Source of the DNA: Stramenopiles sp. TOSAG23-2
Lineage: Eukaryota > Sar
Assembly: GCA_900128395.1 (NCBI GenBank)
Contig: LT649723.1
Location: 1 to 15,161 of the forward strand
Direction of reading: 5' to 3'
Length of the DNA stretch: 15,161 nucleotides
In this document: piece after piece, positions 14,264 to 15,161 of the stretch
Position numbering within the stretch: position 1 is the first letter of the stretch
How the letters are laid out: each line of letters opens with the position of its first letter
Translations under genes and position numbers: made by a program
The notes under the pieces: generated by a model
What the model was told of the DNA's origin: nothing
What the model saw: the letters and a program-made list of their open reading frames with translations, nothing else
Databases searched by the model: none

Positions 14264-15127
14264 CTATTTTACCACTTTTCTTGTTTTCTCATTATCTTTA
14301 GCAGCTGGTAATAAGATTTCTTTGATGTATCGATTGATTCGACTTGGTACCACTTCATACGGATTTGGACGGAGAAACATAGCAATTGCCGCTAATGCCT
14401 CGATAAACTCCGAATACACCATTTCTGATCCATCATCATCATCTTCATCTTCGTCCAACTCGGCTTCTTCTTGTTGAACAAACGCAAAAATTGTCCTTAC
14501 TGCACGTTGACTAAGTATAGGGCCAGTTAATTTCATTTCCATGCAAAAAGATACTAATTCCTTACAGTTCATAGTATCCATTGCTAAAGCTGCATCTCCA
14601 TCATCGTCATCTGCAGCGTAAACTAGATAAATCTTTTTCAAATTGCGCCTGTGTTTATGATACACTGCTTGCACTTCATCGCCAGCCAAGCGCTCTCTAA
14701 ACACGTCGCAGTCAACACTACAGGCGTTAGGTAGCATATCTTCATTCATTAAACGTTCTAATCGTTTATCTAACGCACCCCCTGTCTTCTTCGAATACCT
14801 CCATGAAGATGTACGAACGAGACTTTCTGTCCATTCCGTTGACTCCATTTCTCCATCATCCGCCTCTGCCCTATCTTTCGCGTCTAAAGTATAGTCGATG
14901 TTACATGCTTGAAAAATTAAATCTACACGCACTGATGGCATAGCTTTCCTATCTTTTTGAAATTTACATTCCCTAACAAATTTCCACCACTCTGCATGAT
15001 CCATAGTATTAGCATCACCAGCCTCCGCTGCTGCGTAATATTGAAATATTCTTTTCAAGTCACGAATTCGATGTTTAAACATTTCTTGCCATGATTTAAT
15101 AATTTCTTCCTGTTCCTCTTCTTCCAT
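14264..15127 (-). CDS. Tandem EF-hand-like domain protein (287 aa, start uncertain)
   Basis: Two diverged copies of one domain are visible. Copy 1 (about 17-105) runs FKHRIRDLKRIFQYYAAAEA, TMDHAEWWKFVRECK, VDLIFQACN, DDGEMESTEWTESLV. Copy 2 (about 158-250) runs YHKHRRNLKKIYLVYAADDD, MDTMNCKELVSFCMEMK, VRTIFAFVQ, DDDDGSEMVYSEFIEALAAI. Each copy has an entering helix, a short acidic stretch where a calcium loop would be, and a Glu-rich exit helix, so calcium binding is possible but canonical 12-residue loops are not clear. The C-terminus (INRYIKEILLPAAK) is a basic helix. I associate such repeats with EF-hand-like proteins of algae and other protists, function unknown. The ATG at 15127 is the first seen, but the frame stays open to the window edge (15161), so the true start could be outside. 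It is convergent with the WDR93-like gene. Confidence 0.75.
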   Translation of the reverse strand: MEEEEQEEIIKSWQEMFKHRIRDLKRIFQYYAAAEAGDANTMDHAEWWKFVRECKFQKDRKAMPSVRVDLIFQACNIDYTLDAKDRAEADDGEMESTEWTESLVRTSSWRYSKKTGGALDKRLERLMNEDMLPNACSVDCDVFRERLAGDEVQAVYHKHRRNLKKIYLVYAADDDDGDAALAMDTMNCKELVSFCMEMKLTGPILSQRAVRTIFAFVQQEEAELDEDEDDDDGSEMVYSEFIEALAAIAMFLRPNPYEVVPSRINRYIKEILLPAAKDNEKTRKVVK

Positions 15128-15161
15128 AATTTTAGCCCTTTTAAAAACACTATTTACTAGC

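Noticed and set aside
1-15161. Bacterial, phage, CRISPR or transposon content
   Set aside because: No operons, ribosome-binding sites, regularly spaced repeats, transposase or integrase are seen; the gene families are eukaryotic.
1-15161. Alternative (ciliate-type) genetic code
   Set aside because: TAA, TAG and TGA each end a well-supported gene in this window.
1-15161. tRNA or rRNA genes
   Set aside because: Reading the spacers for clover-leaf motifs (such as GTTCRANNC with a matching acceptor) gave no candidate; a covariance-model scan would be decisive and was not possible.

Overview
The window is nuclear DNA from a microbial eukaryote. It is AT-rich, with long uninterrupted reading frames (up to 1,591 codons) and no obvious coding introns. 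TAA, TAG and TGA all end genes, so the standard code is used. The gene content (an SH3/multi-membrane/Ras-like GTPase fusion, a UBA5 relative, a WD-repeat protein resembling WDR93/CFAP297, and a tandem EF-hand-like protein) suggests a flagellated protist. The EF-hand-like repeat style and low intron content are compatible with a stramenopile or another alga-related lineage, but that is a low-confidence inference.

Layout from left to right: the C-terminal end of an unidentified gene (+, 2-166); a previously invisible 58-codon small gene (-, 532-708); a GC-rich palindromic cluster (1067-1171) with a 36-bp perfect palindrome; a 97-bp tandem duplication of the 3' end of the next gene (1240-1433); the large SH3-transmembrane-GTPase gene (-, 1371-6146); a divergent intergenic region with a 7-bp minisatellite among perfect inverted repeats (6147-6975); the UBA5-like gene (+, 6976-8163); a convergent spacer with a perfect hairpin; a Q-rich, charged, probably nuclear protein (-, 8579-9934); a second divergent intergenic region with GC-rich CCAGC/GCTAGC repeats (9935-10715); the WDR93-like gene (+, 10716-14084); a 179-bp convergent spacer; and the EF-hand-like gene (-, 14264-15127), whose start may lie beyond the window.

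From the large gene rightwards, neighbours alternate in strand, giving two divergent and two convergent pairs. This is a compact arrangement rather than an operon. No shared pathway is evident. The WDR93-like protein is plausibly ciliary, the EF-hand-like one may bind calcium, and the large fusion is probably a membrane signalling protein. The points most worth following are the UBA5-like protein, which keeps its zinc site but has lost the catalytic-cysteine position; the SH3-membrane-GTPase architecture with a degenerate G3 motif; and the GC-rich palindromic clusters confined to intergenic DNA.
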